A stretch of DNA of 64,000 nucleotides, taken from the NCBI GenBank assembly GCA_049664225.1, contig JBATEX010000057.1:1-64000 (forward strand). The letters are read 5' to 3'. This document shows positions 52,279 through 60,545 of this stretch, one piece after another. The position numbers and the translations under genes are program-made. Within the stretch, counting starts at the first letter, position 1, and each line of letters opens with the position of its first letter. The stretch is from JAUVRX01 sp049664225 (lineage in GTDB: Bacteria > Acidobacteriota > Thermoanaerobaculia > Multivoradales > JAHEKO01). Below the pieces are notes generated by a model, which saw only the letters and a list, made by a program, of their open reading frames with translations, had not been told where the DNA came from and did not search any database.

Positions 52279-52806
52279 TCAGGTGACCTCGACAAAGGAC
52301 TCGGGATCCTCCCATTGCCCCAGCTCCCACTGGTACTTCTGGGACTTGTCAACCACCAGCTGGCCATCGTCCGCATCGACGAAGATCCGCGCCCGCTCGA
52401 GGGGGCGGGGGGTCGGACCTTCGAAGTTGATCCCGTCCTTGTAGTAGCCGCTGCCGTGGCATGGGCATTTGAATTTGTTCTGCGCCTCCAACCAGTTGGG
52501 CGGACAGCCGAGGTGGGTGCAGATCGCGATCAGCGCGTAGAGCTTGCCGTTGCTGTTGACGATCCAGACGCCATTCGACTCTTTGAACCGCTCGTCGACC
52601 ACCCCGGGGCTGAAGTCCTCCGCCAGGCCAACCCTGAAGGTCGTAGGTGGCTCATACAGAACATTGGGGAAAAGGAACCGGTTCAGAGCGGTGACGCAGC
52701 CACCGATCGCGGCAGTAAAGCCGATCCAGGCCAGCGCCGCCCAGGACAAAAAGCCCCGGCGGGAGACCTTTTCCACACGCTCTTCCCTGGTTGTCTCTTC
52801 AGCCAT
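52279..52806 (-). CDS. Rieske iron-sulfur protein
   Basis: 2Fe-2S subunit of the bc complex, taking one electron from quinol and passing it to the cytochrome c subunit. 175 residues. The N-terminus carries a twin-arginine-type anchor (SRRGFLSWAALAWIGFTAA). Cluster ligands are CTHLGC and CPCHGSGY, with the bridging cysteine layout typical of true Rieske proteins. First gene of the operon Rieske - b6-like - subunit IV-like - octaheme - cupredoxin, with a recognisable promoter about 75-100 bases upstream. Confidence 0.95.
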   Translation of the reverse strand: MAEETTREERVEKVSRRGFLSWAALAWIGFTAAIGGCVTALNRFLFPNVLYEPPTTFRVGLAEDFSPGVVDERFKESNGVWIVNSNGKLYALIAICTHLGCPPNWLEAQNKFKCPCHGSGYYKDGINFEGPTPRPLERARIFVDADDGQLVVDKSQKYQWELGQWEDPESFVEVT

Positions 52807-52874
52807 CCTTTAGAGAGAGTCGCCTCGCGCCCCGCGAGTCGCGCGGACATCTCATCCTCGAATCGGTAACTGGT

Positions 52875-52892
52875 TTGCACTTTGTAGTGCAA
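52875..52892. promoter_or_regulatory. Operator-like inverted repeat TTGCAC-N6-GTGCAA
   Basis: Perfect 6-base arms (52875-52880 and 52887-52892) flank exactly the six bases of the predicted -10 box of the bc operon promoter. A bound protein would block RNA polymerase. The 18-base two-fold layout suits a dimeric helix-turn-helix regulator; the Crp/Fnr-type gene at 54203-54907 is the nearest candidate (inference). Confidence 0.55.
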
Positions 52893-52909
52893 CATCGCCG
52901 AGGTGTCAA
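52881..52909 (-). promoter_or_regulatory. Sigma-70 promoter of the bc operon
   Basis: On the minus strand a perfect -35 TTGACA (52909-52904), a 17-base spacer, and -10 TACAAA (52886-52881, 4 of 6). Expected start of transcription near 52874, giving a leader of about 68 bases before the Rieske ATG at 52806. It lies between the methyltransferase stop and the Rieske gene. Confidence 0.7.
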
Positions 52910-52929
52910 GGGGCAAAGCGGCGCCTGAC

Positions 52930-53694
52930 TCAGCGTACGACCACGATCAGGTCCCTCGAATCGACTTCGTCATAAGCACTCCCGTCGAACGCGCCAAAGC
53001 GTTCGGAGACCCGGAAACCGGCCGCCTCGAAATGCCCCTCGAGCTCCTCGAGACGCCATCCCTGGAGCCGCACTTCTTTGGACGCTTTGACCACCAGAGG
53101 AGGCTCGTGCCCAGGCCTCAGCTGCAGCGTCGAAGGAAAGAAGGTGACACTGCCGTCCGAGTGCAGATTCATCAGTCTCAGAAAGACGATATCGCCGGAG
53201 TCGTCAGGCCGAAGACTCACCGGCAGACACCTCTCCTGCCGCCGGAAGATCCTCTCGTAGTTGAGCATCTGGAGCAGAAGAGGTGCACCTTCAGCAAGGT
53301 GGAGACGAAGGCCGGCGAGGAAACGTTCGAGGCTGTCACGGTCGAGCAGGTGAGGCAGAGTGTTGCCGAGACAGATCGCTCCGCCAAAAGAGCCCGTCAA
53401 GAGGCTCTGCAGCTCACTGAGGTCCCCCTGGAGGTACTCGATTCCGGCTAGCTGCGGCGCCTCACGCGCCGTCGCGATCTGCGACTCGGAGGAGTCGATA
53501 CCCACAACCGAAAAGCCCTGCTGGGCCAAGAATCGGGCGTGCTCGCCTGTACCACATCCCAAGTCCAGCACTCGCTCGGAGGGTCCCGAGCTCAGGACAC
53601 GGCCGAGCAGGTCGGCCTCACGCTCAATTCGGCTCGGCCAGGCGATGAGGCGCCGGTACTCGAGTCGCGAATACTTGTCATTCTCGCTCGTCAT
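52930..53694 (-). CDS. Class I SAM-dependent methyltransferase
   Basis: Rossmann-fold methyltransferase of 254 residues. Motif I is VLDLGCGTGEHARFLAQQG, followed by the acidic residue in 'VVGIDSSESQI', motif II-like YLQGDLSELQ, and 'GAICLGNTLPHLLDRDSLER'. It resembles small-molecule methyltransferases of the UbiE/ubiquinone type in fold, but the substrate is not evident. It ends 124 bases before the Rieske gene start, downstream of the cytochrome c gene. Confidence 0.85.
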   Translation of the reverse strand: MTSENDKYSRLEYRRLIAWPSRIEREADLLGRVLSSGPSERVLDLGCGTGEHARFLAQQGFSVVGIDSSESQIATAREAPQLAGIEYLQGDLSELQSLLTGSFGGAICLGNTLPHLLDRDSLERFLAGLRLHLAEGAPLLLQMLNYERIFRRQERCLPVSLRPDDSGDIVFLRLMNLHSDGSVTFFPSTLQLRPGHEPPLVVKASKEVRLQGWRLEELEGHFEAAGFRVSERFGAFDGSAYDEVDSRDLIVVVR

Positions 53695-53736
53695 TCGATC
53701 TCAGCCCACGGGTTGGCAGAGCCTCTACCCCGCCTG

Positions 53737-54114
53737 TCAGAGATTTCTCAGGTAGATCACGATTTCCATGAGATTCTCGTCGGTGAGGGCGGGGTTCCCA
53801 CCTTTCGGCGGCATGTCGATTCCACGTTCGTTCGCTGGGTCCCAGGAAGGCCGACCCTCCTTGAGAAACTCCACCAGCTCCTCGTCGCTCAGGCCGTCCA
53901 CGAATGAGCTCGCATTCAGCGCCTTGCCGAGCCTCGCCTTGCCCTCGCCTTCAGCTCCATGGCAGAGCGCACAGGTGGCCAGGTAGTGCTGACGTCCTTT
54001 CGAAGCCTCTGCGCCGCTCGGCCTGTCAGACGTTCCACAAGCCGTGAGGAGGAGGCTTGCTCCAGCGATCAACACGAGGGCAGACAAAGCACTTCGTTTG
54101 GCTCTTCCATTCAT
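53737..54114 (-). CDS. Class I cytochrome c lipoprotein
   Basis: Small electron carrier of 125 residues with one heme. A lipoprotein signal is visible (LLLTAC, then GTSDRPSG). The heme site is CALCHGAEGEGKARLG and the distal methionine is in DMPPKGGNP. The frame opens at 54195, but the ATG at 54114 follows GGAGAG by about 7 bases and gives a clean signal peptide. It could shuttle electrons between the bc or act complexes and the aa3 oxidase, whose subunit II lacks a cytochrome domain (inference). Confidence 0.88.
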   Translation of the reverse strand: MNGRAKRSALSALVLIAGASLLLTACGTSDRPSGAEASKGRQHYLATCALCHGAEGEGKARLGKALNASSFVDGLSDEELVEFLKEGRPSWDPANERGIDMPPKGGNPALTDENLMEIVIYLRNL

Positions 54115-54202
54115 CAGCTCACTCTCCGAGTTACTCCTGGTGGATCGGAATCGAATCGACCGGCTCCTGCATCGGCTCCGCAACCTGGTGACCATCTGCT
54201 CT

Positions 54203-54907
54203 TCAATCGGCGGATATCTGCTCTAGCGCCCTCCGGTCGGTGACCAGAAAGCCGCTCTTCTCCGTTTGGACGACGCCTTCTTTGCCCCAACGACTCATGA
54301 TACGAATCGAGGTCTCGACGGTGGTGCCCATCAGGTCTGCCAACTCCTGTCTCGATAGGCTCATGGGGATGAAGACCCCATCCGCCTTGGACTGGCCCAT
54401 CTCGCTTGCAAGCTTGAGAAATAGGCGAGCGAACCGTGTCTCCACCTTGCCTGCCGCGTGGTCCGCGAACCGGTCGGCCAGGACCACAATGCGATGGGTC
54501 ATGGCTTTCAGCAGCCCTCTGGCAAGCGAGGGTCGAGTCTCCAGCAGCTGGAAGAAGGGGTCTTTCGGGATTCTGACACAGAGGGTCTCATCCATCGCCT
54601 CTGCGGTCGCTGGATACGCGAGTGACTCATAAACGGCCACTGCCCCGACCGGATCGCCGGGGCCCAGAATCTCGAGAATCACGACCCGACCGTTGGGCAT
54701 CACCTTGTAGACCTTGACTCGGCCACGAACGAGGGTGAAGAAGTCCTGTGCCGGATCCCCTTCATGAAAGACTGCCTCCCCTTTGTCGAACCTCTCGACC
54801 GTGGCGGCAGCTGCCAAATGCTCGCGATCGTCTTCCGAGAGTCGACGGTAGAGGGCGACTTCGAGCAACAGATCCTGTACTTCGGGTGTCACGGTCCTCC
54901 ACATCAA
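54203..54907 (-). CDS. Crp/Fnr-family transcriptional regulator
   Basis: Cyclic-nucleotide-binding-fold sensor plus winged helix DNA-binding domain, 234 residues. Seen: 'YRRLSEDDREHLAAAATVER', 'DFFTLVRGRVKVYKVMPNGR' and a C-terminal helix-turn-helix 'LSRQELADLMGTTVETSIRI'. Only one cysteine is present, so it lacks the Fe-S cluster of true Fnr; heme or nucleotide sensing is possible. Its position within the respiratory island suggests control of respiratory genes, perhaps through the inverted repeat at 52875-52892 (inference). Confidence 0.92.
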   Translation of the reverse strand: MMWRTVTPEVQDLLLEVALYRRLSEDDREHLAAAATVERFDKGEAVFHEGDPAQDFFTLVRGRVKVYKVMPNGRVVILEILGPGDPVGAVAVYESLAYPATAEAMDETLCVRIPKDPFFQLLETRPSLARGLLKAMTHRIVVLADRFADHAAGKVETRFARLFLKLASEMGQSKADGVFIPMSLSRQELADLMGTTVETSIRIMSRWGKEGVVQTEKSGFLVTDRRALEQISAD

Positions 54908-54942
54908 CCACGAGGTGTTTCGGAGTCTCTCGCCAGAGCGGC

Positions 54943-55812
54943 CTAATCCCCAAGTGAATCGAGAGCGGCGAGGGCGGCTCGTCTCACTTTGAGACTCGGA
55001 TCGTTGTCTGCAAGCTCCTCGAGCAGAGGCTTCGCTCCGAGGCCTTCGACAACTCCGAGAGCCTGGACGGCACTGACCATCGCCTCCTCTGCCTGGGCCG
55101 GGGTGAGATCGGGGATCTGCGCCGTCAGACCTCGGTCCAGCATCTGCTCCAGCACGGCCACACCGGCACTGCTACCCAGGCGACTGAGCGCGAGGGCTGC
55201 GTTCCATCGGACATCGGCGACCCCGTCTTGCAGCAGCGGCGTCAACGGATCGATCCCGGCGGCCAACCCAAGCTCTCCCAGGCTGAAGGCAGCCGTCTTG
55301 CGGATCCCAGAATCGGGATCCTGTAGTGCTGTAGTCAGCAGCGGGATCGCGTCAGGGTCGCCCGATGTGCCCAGAGCCCAGAGCGCATAGATCCTGGCTT
55401 CGGAATCCGGGTCGTTCAGCGTTTCCTCGAGGAGCGGAAGGGCTGCAGGATCTTGCGTATAGCCCATGATCAGCGCCAGGTACCGACGCATCTCCGGGTC
55501 CTCACTCTCGGTGAAGAGCCGTCGGATCTCCTCTCTGGAACCCGGCACGTCGCCCAGCGCCTCTGGGTCGGCAACCAGCACTTTCGACAACTCGTAGGCC
55601 GCCTGGGCCCTCCGAGGCCGCCATCCCGACTTCAGATCGTTCAAGTAGTCTTCGGCGGAGTTGTGGTCGTAGGCGATCCAACCGAAGCCGACGAAGACGG
55701 CGACGCAGATCAGGACCACCAGCAGGGGCACCATGAACAGTCCGACAAAGGTCCTCAGCGGACCGTCTCCAGCCTCCTGTTGAACAGCAAGTCGTGGGCT
55801 CTTGTCGTCCAT
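54943..55812 (-). CDS. Membrane-anchored HEAT-repeat protein
   Basis: Protein of 289 residues with one N-terminal membrane helix ('FVGLFMVPLLVVLICVAVFV') and about six HEAT/armadillo-type repeats, for example 'MRRYLALIMGYTQDPAALPL', 'EARIYALWALGTSGDPDAIP' and 'GIRKTAAFSLGELGLAAGID'. HEAT repeats mediate protein binding. The frame opens at 55899, but the ATG at 55812 keeps the membrane segment near the N-terminus and leaves the palindrome at 55894-55908 noncoding. Location next to respiratory complexes suggests an assembly or scaffold role (inference). Confidence 0.82.
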   Translation of the reverse strand: MDDKSPRLAVQQEAGDGPLRTFVGLFMVPLLVVLICVAVFVGFGWIAYDHNSAEDYLNDLKSGWRPRRAQAAYELSKVLVADPEALGDVPGSREEIRRLFTESEDPEMRRYLALIMGYTQDPAALPLLEETLNDPDSEARIYALWALGTSGDPDAIPLLTTALQDPDSGIRKTAAFSLGELGLAAGIDPLTPLLQDGVADVRWNAALALSRLGSSAGVAVLEQMLDRGLTAQIPDLTPAQAEEAMVSAVQALGVVEGLGAKPLLEELADNDPSLKVRRAALAALDSLGD

Positions 55813-55893
55813 CTCCGCGGAGCTTACCGCGTTCTTCCGGTTTGAGGAAAAAGCCCAGTGCGCCAGTCCGATCGCCGGCAAATGGCAGGTCAA

Positions 55894-55908
55894 TGACAAA
55901 CTTTGTCA
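55894..55908. promoter_or_regulatory. Palindrome TGACAAA-C-TTTGTCA
   Basis: Perfect 7-base arms around one central base, centred about 85 bases upstream of the transcription start predicted from the sigma-54 promoter at 55960. That is a usual place for an enhancer-binding protein such as a PilR/NtrC-type activator. It could instead control the divergent HEAT gene. Confidence 0.5.
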
Positions 55909-55959
55909 CTGCGGAAGGGGCCAATGCCACCGACTCCCGTACTGGTCCCGACCCAGAGC

Positions 55960-55975
55960 TGGCACGGCGACTGCA
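55960..55975 (+). promoter_or_regulatory. Sigma-54 promoter of the pilin-like gene
   Basis: TGGCACGGCGACTGCA, differing from the TGGCACG-N4-TTGCA consensus at one position, with the essential GG (55961-55962) and GC (55973-55974) exactly ten bases apart. Predicted start near 55986 and a leader of about 65 bases. Sigma-54 control of pilin genes through PilR is well established in several bacteria. Confidence 0.75.
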
Positions 55976-56050
55976 GAGATCCGATAGAAACAACTATGGC
56001 TATACATCTGAATTCCAACGACCGAGGCTTCTAGCCAGAGGCAATCCACT

Positions 56051-56587
56051 ATGCGCTACCGCCACTCTTCCCGCGGGTTCACCCTGATCGAGCTTCTGAT
56101 CGTGGTGGCCATCATCGGCATCGTGGCCGCCATCCTGATTCCCAATCTCCTAGATGCTCTCCAGAAGTCGAAGCAAAAAAGGACCGTGGCCGACATGCGT
56201 GAAACCGGCTCGGCATGGTTCTCCTGGCTTACCGACCAGGTCTCAGCCGCGGCCTCCGGTTCTTCGCAGACCTTCGACTTCTCCGGACTTACCGAGATCC
56301 TCACTGACGATGAGCTGATGTCCACTCTCTACGTCAGCAGCACGATGTTCTACACGCGAGAGGTACCGCACAACGATGGTTGGGGGTTCGAGCTCGAGTA
56401 CGCCTGGTCTGGCGACACGCTCGCTTCGGCCGTGCTCGGAATCCGGAGTCTGGGCCGGGACGGGCAAGAGGGGCCCGCGACGAGTCCCTACACCATCGGA
56501 CCTTTCAGGACGACTTCGTACGAAGAGGACATCGTCTGGGCCGACGGCTATTTCATTCGGTACCCCGCTGGCACCAAAGTGGATTGA
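56051..56587 (+). CDS. Type IV pilin/pseudopilin-like protein
   Basis: Class III signal peptide protein of 178 residues. The prepilin cleavage site is RGFTLIELLIVVAIIGIVAA, with Glu at position +5 of the mature protein and a long hydrophobic N-terminal helix. The C-terminal globular part (about 50-178) includes 'MFYTREVPHNDGWGFELEYA', reminiscent of GspG-like major pseudopilins. No other pilus genes are nearby, so it is an orphan in this window. It lies downstream of a near-consensus sigma-54 promoter and just ahead of the act operon. Confidence 0.88.
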   Translation: MRYRHSSRGFTLIELLIVVAIIGIVAAILIPNLLDALQKSKQKRTVADMRETGSAWFSWLTDQVSAAASGSSQTFDFSGLTEILTDDELMSTLYVSSTMFYTREVPHNDGWGFELEYAWSGDTLASAVLGIRSLGRDGQEGPATSPYTIGPFRTTSYEEDIVWADGYFIRYPAGTKVD

Positions 56588-56660
56588 TCGCCAAACCCCC
56601 TCACTGAGGCCATCGAACGGCCTACCACCTTGAGCTTCCAAGGTTGGGTCTTCCTCGATC

Positions 56661-56688
56661 TTGACACGGGTGGCTACATGGGTATCCT
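56661..56688 (+). promoter_or_regulatory. Sigma-70 promoter of the act operon
   Basis: Perfect -35 TTGACA (56661-56666), a 16-base spacer, and TATCCT (56683-56688, 4 of 6). The leader to the actA ATG is about 85 bases and contains a GGGCCG/CGGCCC hairpin (56705-56710 with 56719-56724). GAGGA precedes the ATG by about 7 bases. Confidence 0.6.
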
Positions 56689-56780
56689 TTCAAGACCTCT
56701 TGGAGGGCCGTTTTCGAGCGGCCCACGGGTCCTCGTATAGGATGGCTCGCGGTTCGCTCGAAAGCAGTTGAGGAACCCAA

Positions 56781-57428
56781 ATGTCGCAGATCTTCAAACC
56801 CAGCACCAACACGCTGGCCAAAGTCACTCTCTTTGGCGCGATTTTCTTTTTTCTCGTGTCGGTCTGGATTCTAGTGAGCTTGAATCGATCGGCATATGCC
56901 ACGAGACAGACCATCGTCCGGGCACAGCCGGTACCGTTCAGCCACGATCACCATACCGAGGCAATGGGAATCAGCTGCCTGTACTGCCACACCTCTGTCG
57001 AGACTTCGGCCTTTGCCGGTGTGCCACCAACTGCCACCTGCATGAACTGCCACAAGTTGATCTGGAACGACAGCCCCATGCTGGAGCCGGTTCGGGAGAG
57101 CTTTCGCAGCGGCGAGCCGATTCGGTGGGCCAGGGTCAACGACCTGCCTGATTTCGTCTACTTCAATCACAGCATCCATGTCGCCAAGGGCATGGGCTGC
57201 GTGACGTGCCATGGCCGCGTCGACAAGATGCCGCTGCTGAGGCAAGCCGTCTCGCTGCAGATGGAGTGGTGCCTGGAGTGCCATCGGGCTCCACAGAACT
57301 TCGTCCGGCCGAGGAGCGAGATCCTCAACATGGAATGGGCAGCCGAGGATCAATCGATCCTCGGAGCCCAACTCGTGGAGGAATACAACATCCAGAGCCT
57401 CCTGAGCTGTTCTGTCTGTCACCGCTAG
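56781..57428 (+). CDS. actA: Alternative complex III subunit ActA, pentaheme cytochrome c
   Basis: Membrane-anchored multiheme cytochrome receiving electrons inside alternative complex III. 215 residues with one N-terminal helix (about 14-34) and five CxxCH sites: CLYCH, CMNCH, CVTCH, CLECH and the final CSVCH at the C-terminus. Five hemes matches ActA of characterised complexes. First gene of actABCDEF; the ActB ATG follows 24 bases after its stop. Confidence 0.94.
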   Translation: MSQIFKPSTNTLAKVTLFGAIFFFLVSVWILVSLNRSAYATRQTIVRAQPVPFSHDHHTEAMGISCLYCHTSVETSAFAGVPPTATCMNCHKLIWNDSPMLEPVRESFRSGEPIRWARVNDLPDFVYFNHSIHVAKGMGCVTCHGRVDKMPLLRQAVSLQMEWCLECHRAPQNFVRPRSEILNMEWAAEDQSILGAQLVEEYNIQSLLSCSVCHR

Positions 57429-57452
57429 CCGCAGTCGAAGGCACCGTAGAGA

Positions 57453-60400
57453 ATGCAAGAGAAACCAAAGCGCCGAGAACCTGACGCGCCTCAGCCTGCC
57501 ACCGAGACCCCTGACACCGGTTCACCTCGCCAGACACTCGAACTGGAGGAAGTGAGGCGTCGGCTGAAGAGCGCCAGCGGACCGGAGTTCTGGCGCAGCC
57601 TGGACGAGCTGGCTCGAACACCTGAATTCGAGGAGCTCCTGCTCAGGGAGTTTCCCCAGCAGGCTGCCGAGCTGCCCCAAGGAGTCAGCCGTCGGGGCTT
57701 CCTACACCTCATGGGTGCCTCCCTGGCGCTGGGCGGTCTGACAGGTTGCACCCGGCAGCCCCTGGAGAGGATCGTCCCATACATCGAGCAGCCCGAGAGC
57801 CTGATCCCAGGCAAACCGATGTATTTCGCCTCAGCCATGCCGCTGGACGGTTTTGCCCGCCCGTTGCTGGTCGAGAGTCACATGGGGCGACCGACCAAGG
57901 TCGAAGGCAACCCCGAGCATCCGGCCAGCCGCGGTGCGAGTGACCTCTTCGCACAGGCCTCGGTTCTCGGTCTCTACGATCCCGAGCGCTCCCAGGTCTT
58001 GAGGCACAACACCCGGATCAGCACCTGGACGATTTTTGCCGACGAGTTTCAAAATACTCTCCAGGCGCTCAGCGCCCTTGGTGAGGCGCGCATTCGAATT
58101 CTCACCCGGACCGTGACTTCTCCTTCGCTGACGTCGGTGATTGCCAGGGTCAAGCAAGCCTACCCCGGCACGCGATGGCATCAGTACAGTCCTGTGAGCC
58201 GGGATACCGAGCGCCGCGGAATCGAGGCCGCATTCGGACAGACCCTTTCGGTTCGCTACGACCTGTCGCGAGCCGATGTCATTCTTAGCCTGGACTCGGA
58301 TTTCCTCACGAGCGGCCCGGGCTGTCTGCAATACTCCCGCGATTTCGCCGGCCGCCGTCGTTCCCAGGACGGCACCATGAACCGCCTCTATATGGTGGAG
58401 AGCTCCCCGACGAACACCAGTACCCTCGCCGACCATCGACTGCCGGTGCGGGCCAGTGACATCGGGTCCATTGCCGCTGCCCTGGCCGCCGAATTGGGAG
58501 TTCCAGGCGCCACGGACACCGGCGATTCCAGCGAAGCGGATCGAATAGCCTGGATCACCGCGGTCGCCGAGGATCTGAAGGCCAACCGGGGACGGTGCGC
58601 CGTCGTGCCGGGAGACTACGCCTCCAGCGAGGTGCACATCCTCGCCCACGCCATGAACGAGTGGCTGAGCAATCTCGGCAGCACTGTAATCCTCGCCGAG
58701 CCGGTCGAAGAACGCCCGGAACACGAGTCGGAGTCCATGCGCCAACTGGTGCAGGATATGGCGGCAGGCGAGGTCGACCTCCTACTGATTCTCGGCTGTA
58801 ATCCGATCTACGAGACGCCGGCTGACCTCGACTTCAAGGCAGCCATGACCGAAGTCGGATATCGGGTCCATCTGGGACTCTACGAGGATGAGACAGCCGA
58901 ATACTGCCACTGGCACATTCCGGAGGCTCACTACCTCGAGAGTTGGGGAGACTGCCGATCCTTCGATGGCAGCATCTGCTTGACGCAACCTCTCATCGAG
59001 CCCCTCTACGGCGGCAAGAGCGCCAGCGAGGTCTTGAGCTTGATGACCGCCGATGGAGAGAGCTCTGGGCTGGATCTCCTGACGGCGTATTGGCGCAAGA
59101 GGAGTGGCACCGAGCCGTTCGAAGGTACCTGGAGGAAATGGCTACACGACGGCTTCGTGTCCAACCAGGAGGCTCGCGAAGTCACAGCCACCCTCGCCCA
59201 AGGCGAGGTCGCGAAGGCATGCCAGAGCATCGCCGAGCTCAGCGGCTCGGAATCGGGTATCGAGCTCATCTTCAGACCCGACCCCACAACCTATGACGGC
59301 ACCTTCAACAACAACGGTTGGCTTCAAGAGTGCCCGAAACCGCTCACCAAACTGACCTGGGACAATGCCGCGCTGGTTGGCCCGGCCCTGGCCCAGCGTG
59401 AAGGCCTGGCAAACCAACAGGTGATCGAGCTGACAGTAGGCGAGCAGTCGCTCGAGCTCCCGGTGTGGATCTTGCCAGGGCATCCGGACGGCTGCCTGAC
59501 GCTTCATCTGGGCTACGGCCGATCTCGCGTCGGAAGGGTTGGCACCGGCACCGGCTTCAACGCCTACCAGCTGCGTGACAGTCACTCGCCTTGGCTGGCT
59601 GCCGAAGTCCGAATTCAGAAGACAGATCGATCCCACAGCCTGGCGAGCACTCAGCTTCACAGCAATATCGAGCTCGAATCCCGCGAATCCGAGAAGCGCC
59701 ACCTGGTGCGGGTCGGCACCCTCGAGATGTCCGAGCACGAGCCCGATTTCGCACAGCACATGGGCCACGCTCCCTCACCGGAGCTGAGCCTGTTTCCGCC
59801 GATCGAGTACAACGGCAATGCTTGGGGCATGTCCGTCGACTTGAATGCCTGCACCGGTTGCAACGCCTGTGTGATCGCCTGCCAGGCGGAGAACAACATT
59901 CCGATCGTCGGCAAGGAGATGGTGGCCATGGGCCGCGAGATGCACTGGATGCGCATCGACCGGTACTTCGAGGGCGATTTGGACGAGCCTCACATCCACC
60001 ATCAGCCGGTGATGTGCATGCACTGCGAGAAGGCCCCATGTGAAGTCGTCTGCCCTGTCCAGGCCACCGTGCACAGCGACGAAGGCCTCAACGACATGGT
60101 CTACAACCGCTGCGTCGGGACGCGATACTGCTCCAACAACTGTCCCTACAAGGTGAGGCGATTCAACTTCTTCAAGTACAACGACACCGAAACTCCAGTT
60201 CTCAAGATGTCGAGGAACCCGGATGTCACGGTGCGGACCCGCGGCGTCATGGAGAAGTGCACCTACTGCGTGCAACGCATCAATCACGGCCGCATCGAGG
60301 CCAAAAAGGAGGACCGCGAGATCCGCGACGGTGAAGTCAAGACCGCCTGCCAGCAGGTCTGCCCGGCCGAAGCCATCGTCTTCGGGAACATCAACGACCC

Positions 60401-60545
60401 CGAGGCGAAAGTCACCAAGCTGAAGGCCAGTCCTCTGAACTACAGCATCCTCGCTGAGCTGGGGACGATTCCTCGCACCAGCTATCTCGCCAAGCTGCGC
60501 AATCCGAACCACGACCTGGAGAAGGCACGAAATGAAGGCGTCTGA
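57453..60545 (+). CDS. actB: Alternative complex III subunit ActB, fused molybdopterin-fold/Fe-S protein
   Basis: Large periplasmic subunit of 1030 residues. Residues 1-78 are the extended leader known for these proteins, followed by the twin-arginine motif SRRGFLHLMG (79-88). Residues about 100-780 have the molybdopterin oxidoreductase fold, which in characterised ActB lacks the cofactor. Residues from about 795 carry four ferredoxin-type cysteine clusters: CTGCNACVIACQ, CMHCEKAPCEVVCP, CVGTRYCSNNCPYK and CTYC...CQQVCPAEA. In the resolved complexes these bind one 3Fe-4S and three 4Fe-4S clusters. The actC ATG lies inside its last 14 bases. Confidence 0.95.
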   Translation: MQEKPKRREPDAPQPATETPDTGSPRQTLELEEVRRRLKSASGPEFWRSLDELARTPEFEELLLREFPQQAAELPQGVSRRGFLHLMGASLALGGLTGCTRQPLERIVPYIEQPESLIPGKPMYFASAMPLDGFARPLLVESHMGRPTKVEGNPEHPASRGASDLFAQASVLGLYDPERSQVLRHNTRISTWTIFADEFQNTLQALSALGEARIRILTRTVTSPSLTSVIARVKQAYPGTRWHQYSPVSRDTERRGIEAAFGQTLSVRYDLSRADVILSLDSDFLTSGPGCLQYSRDFAGRRRSQDGTMNRLYMVESSPTNTSTLADHRLPVRASDIGSIAAALAAELGVPGATDTGDSSEADRIAWITAVAEDLKANRGRCAVVPGDYASSEVHILAHAMNEWLSNLGSTVILAEPVEERPEHESESMRQLVQDMAAGEVDLLLILGCNPIYETPADLDFKAAMTEVGYRVHLGLYEDETAEYCHWHIPEAHYLESWGDCRSFDGSICLTQPLIEPLYGGKSASEVLSLMTADGESSGLDLLTAYWRKRSGTEPFEGTWRKWLHDGFVSNQEAREVTATLAQGEVAKACQSIAELSGSESGIELIFRPDPTTYDGTFNNNGWLQECPKPLTKLTWDNAALVGPALAQREGLANQQVIELTVGEQSLELPVWILPGHPDGCLTLHLGYGRSRVGRVGTGTGFNAYQLRDSHSPWLAAEVRIQKTDRSHSLASTQLHSNIELESRESEKRHLVRVGTLEMSEHEPDFAQHMGHAPSPELSLFPPIEYNGNAWGMSVDLNACTGCNACVIACQAENNIPIVGKEMVAMGREMHWMRIDRYFEGDLDEPHIHHQPVMCMHCEKAPCEVVCPVQATVHSDEGLNDMVYNRCVGTRYCSNNCPYKVRRFNFFKYNDTETPVLKMSRNPDVTVRTRGVMEKCTYCVQRINHGRIEAKKEDREIRDGEVKTACQQVCPAEAIVFGNINDPEAKVTKLKASPLNYSILAELGTIPRTSYLAKLRNPNHDLEKARNEGV

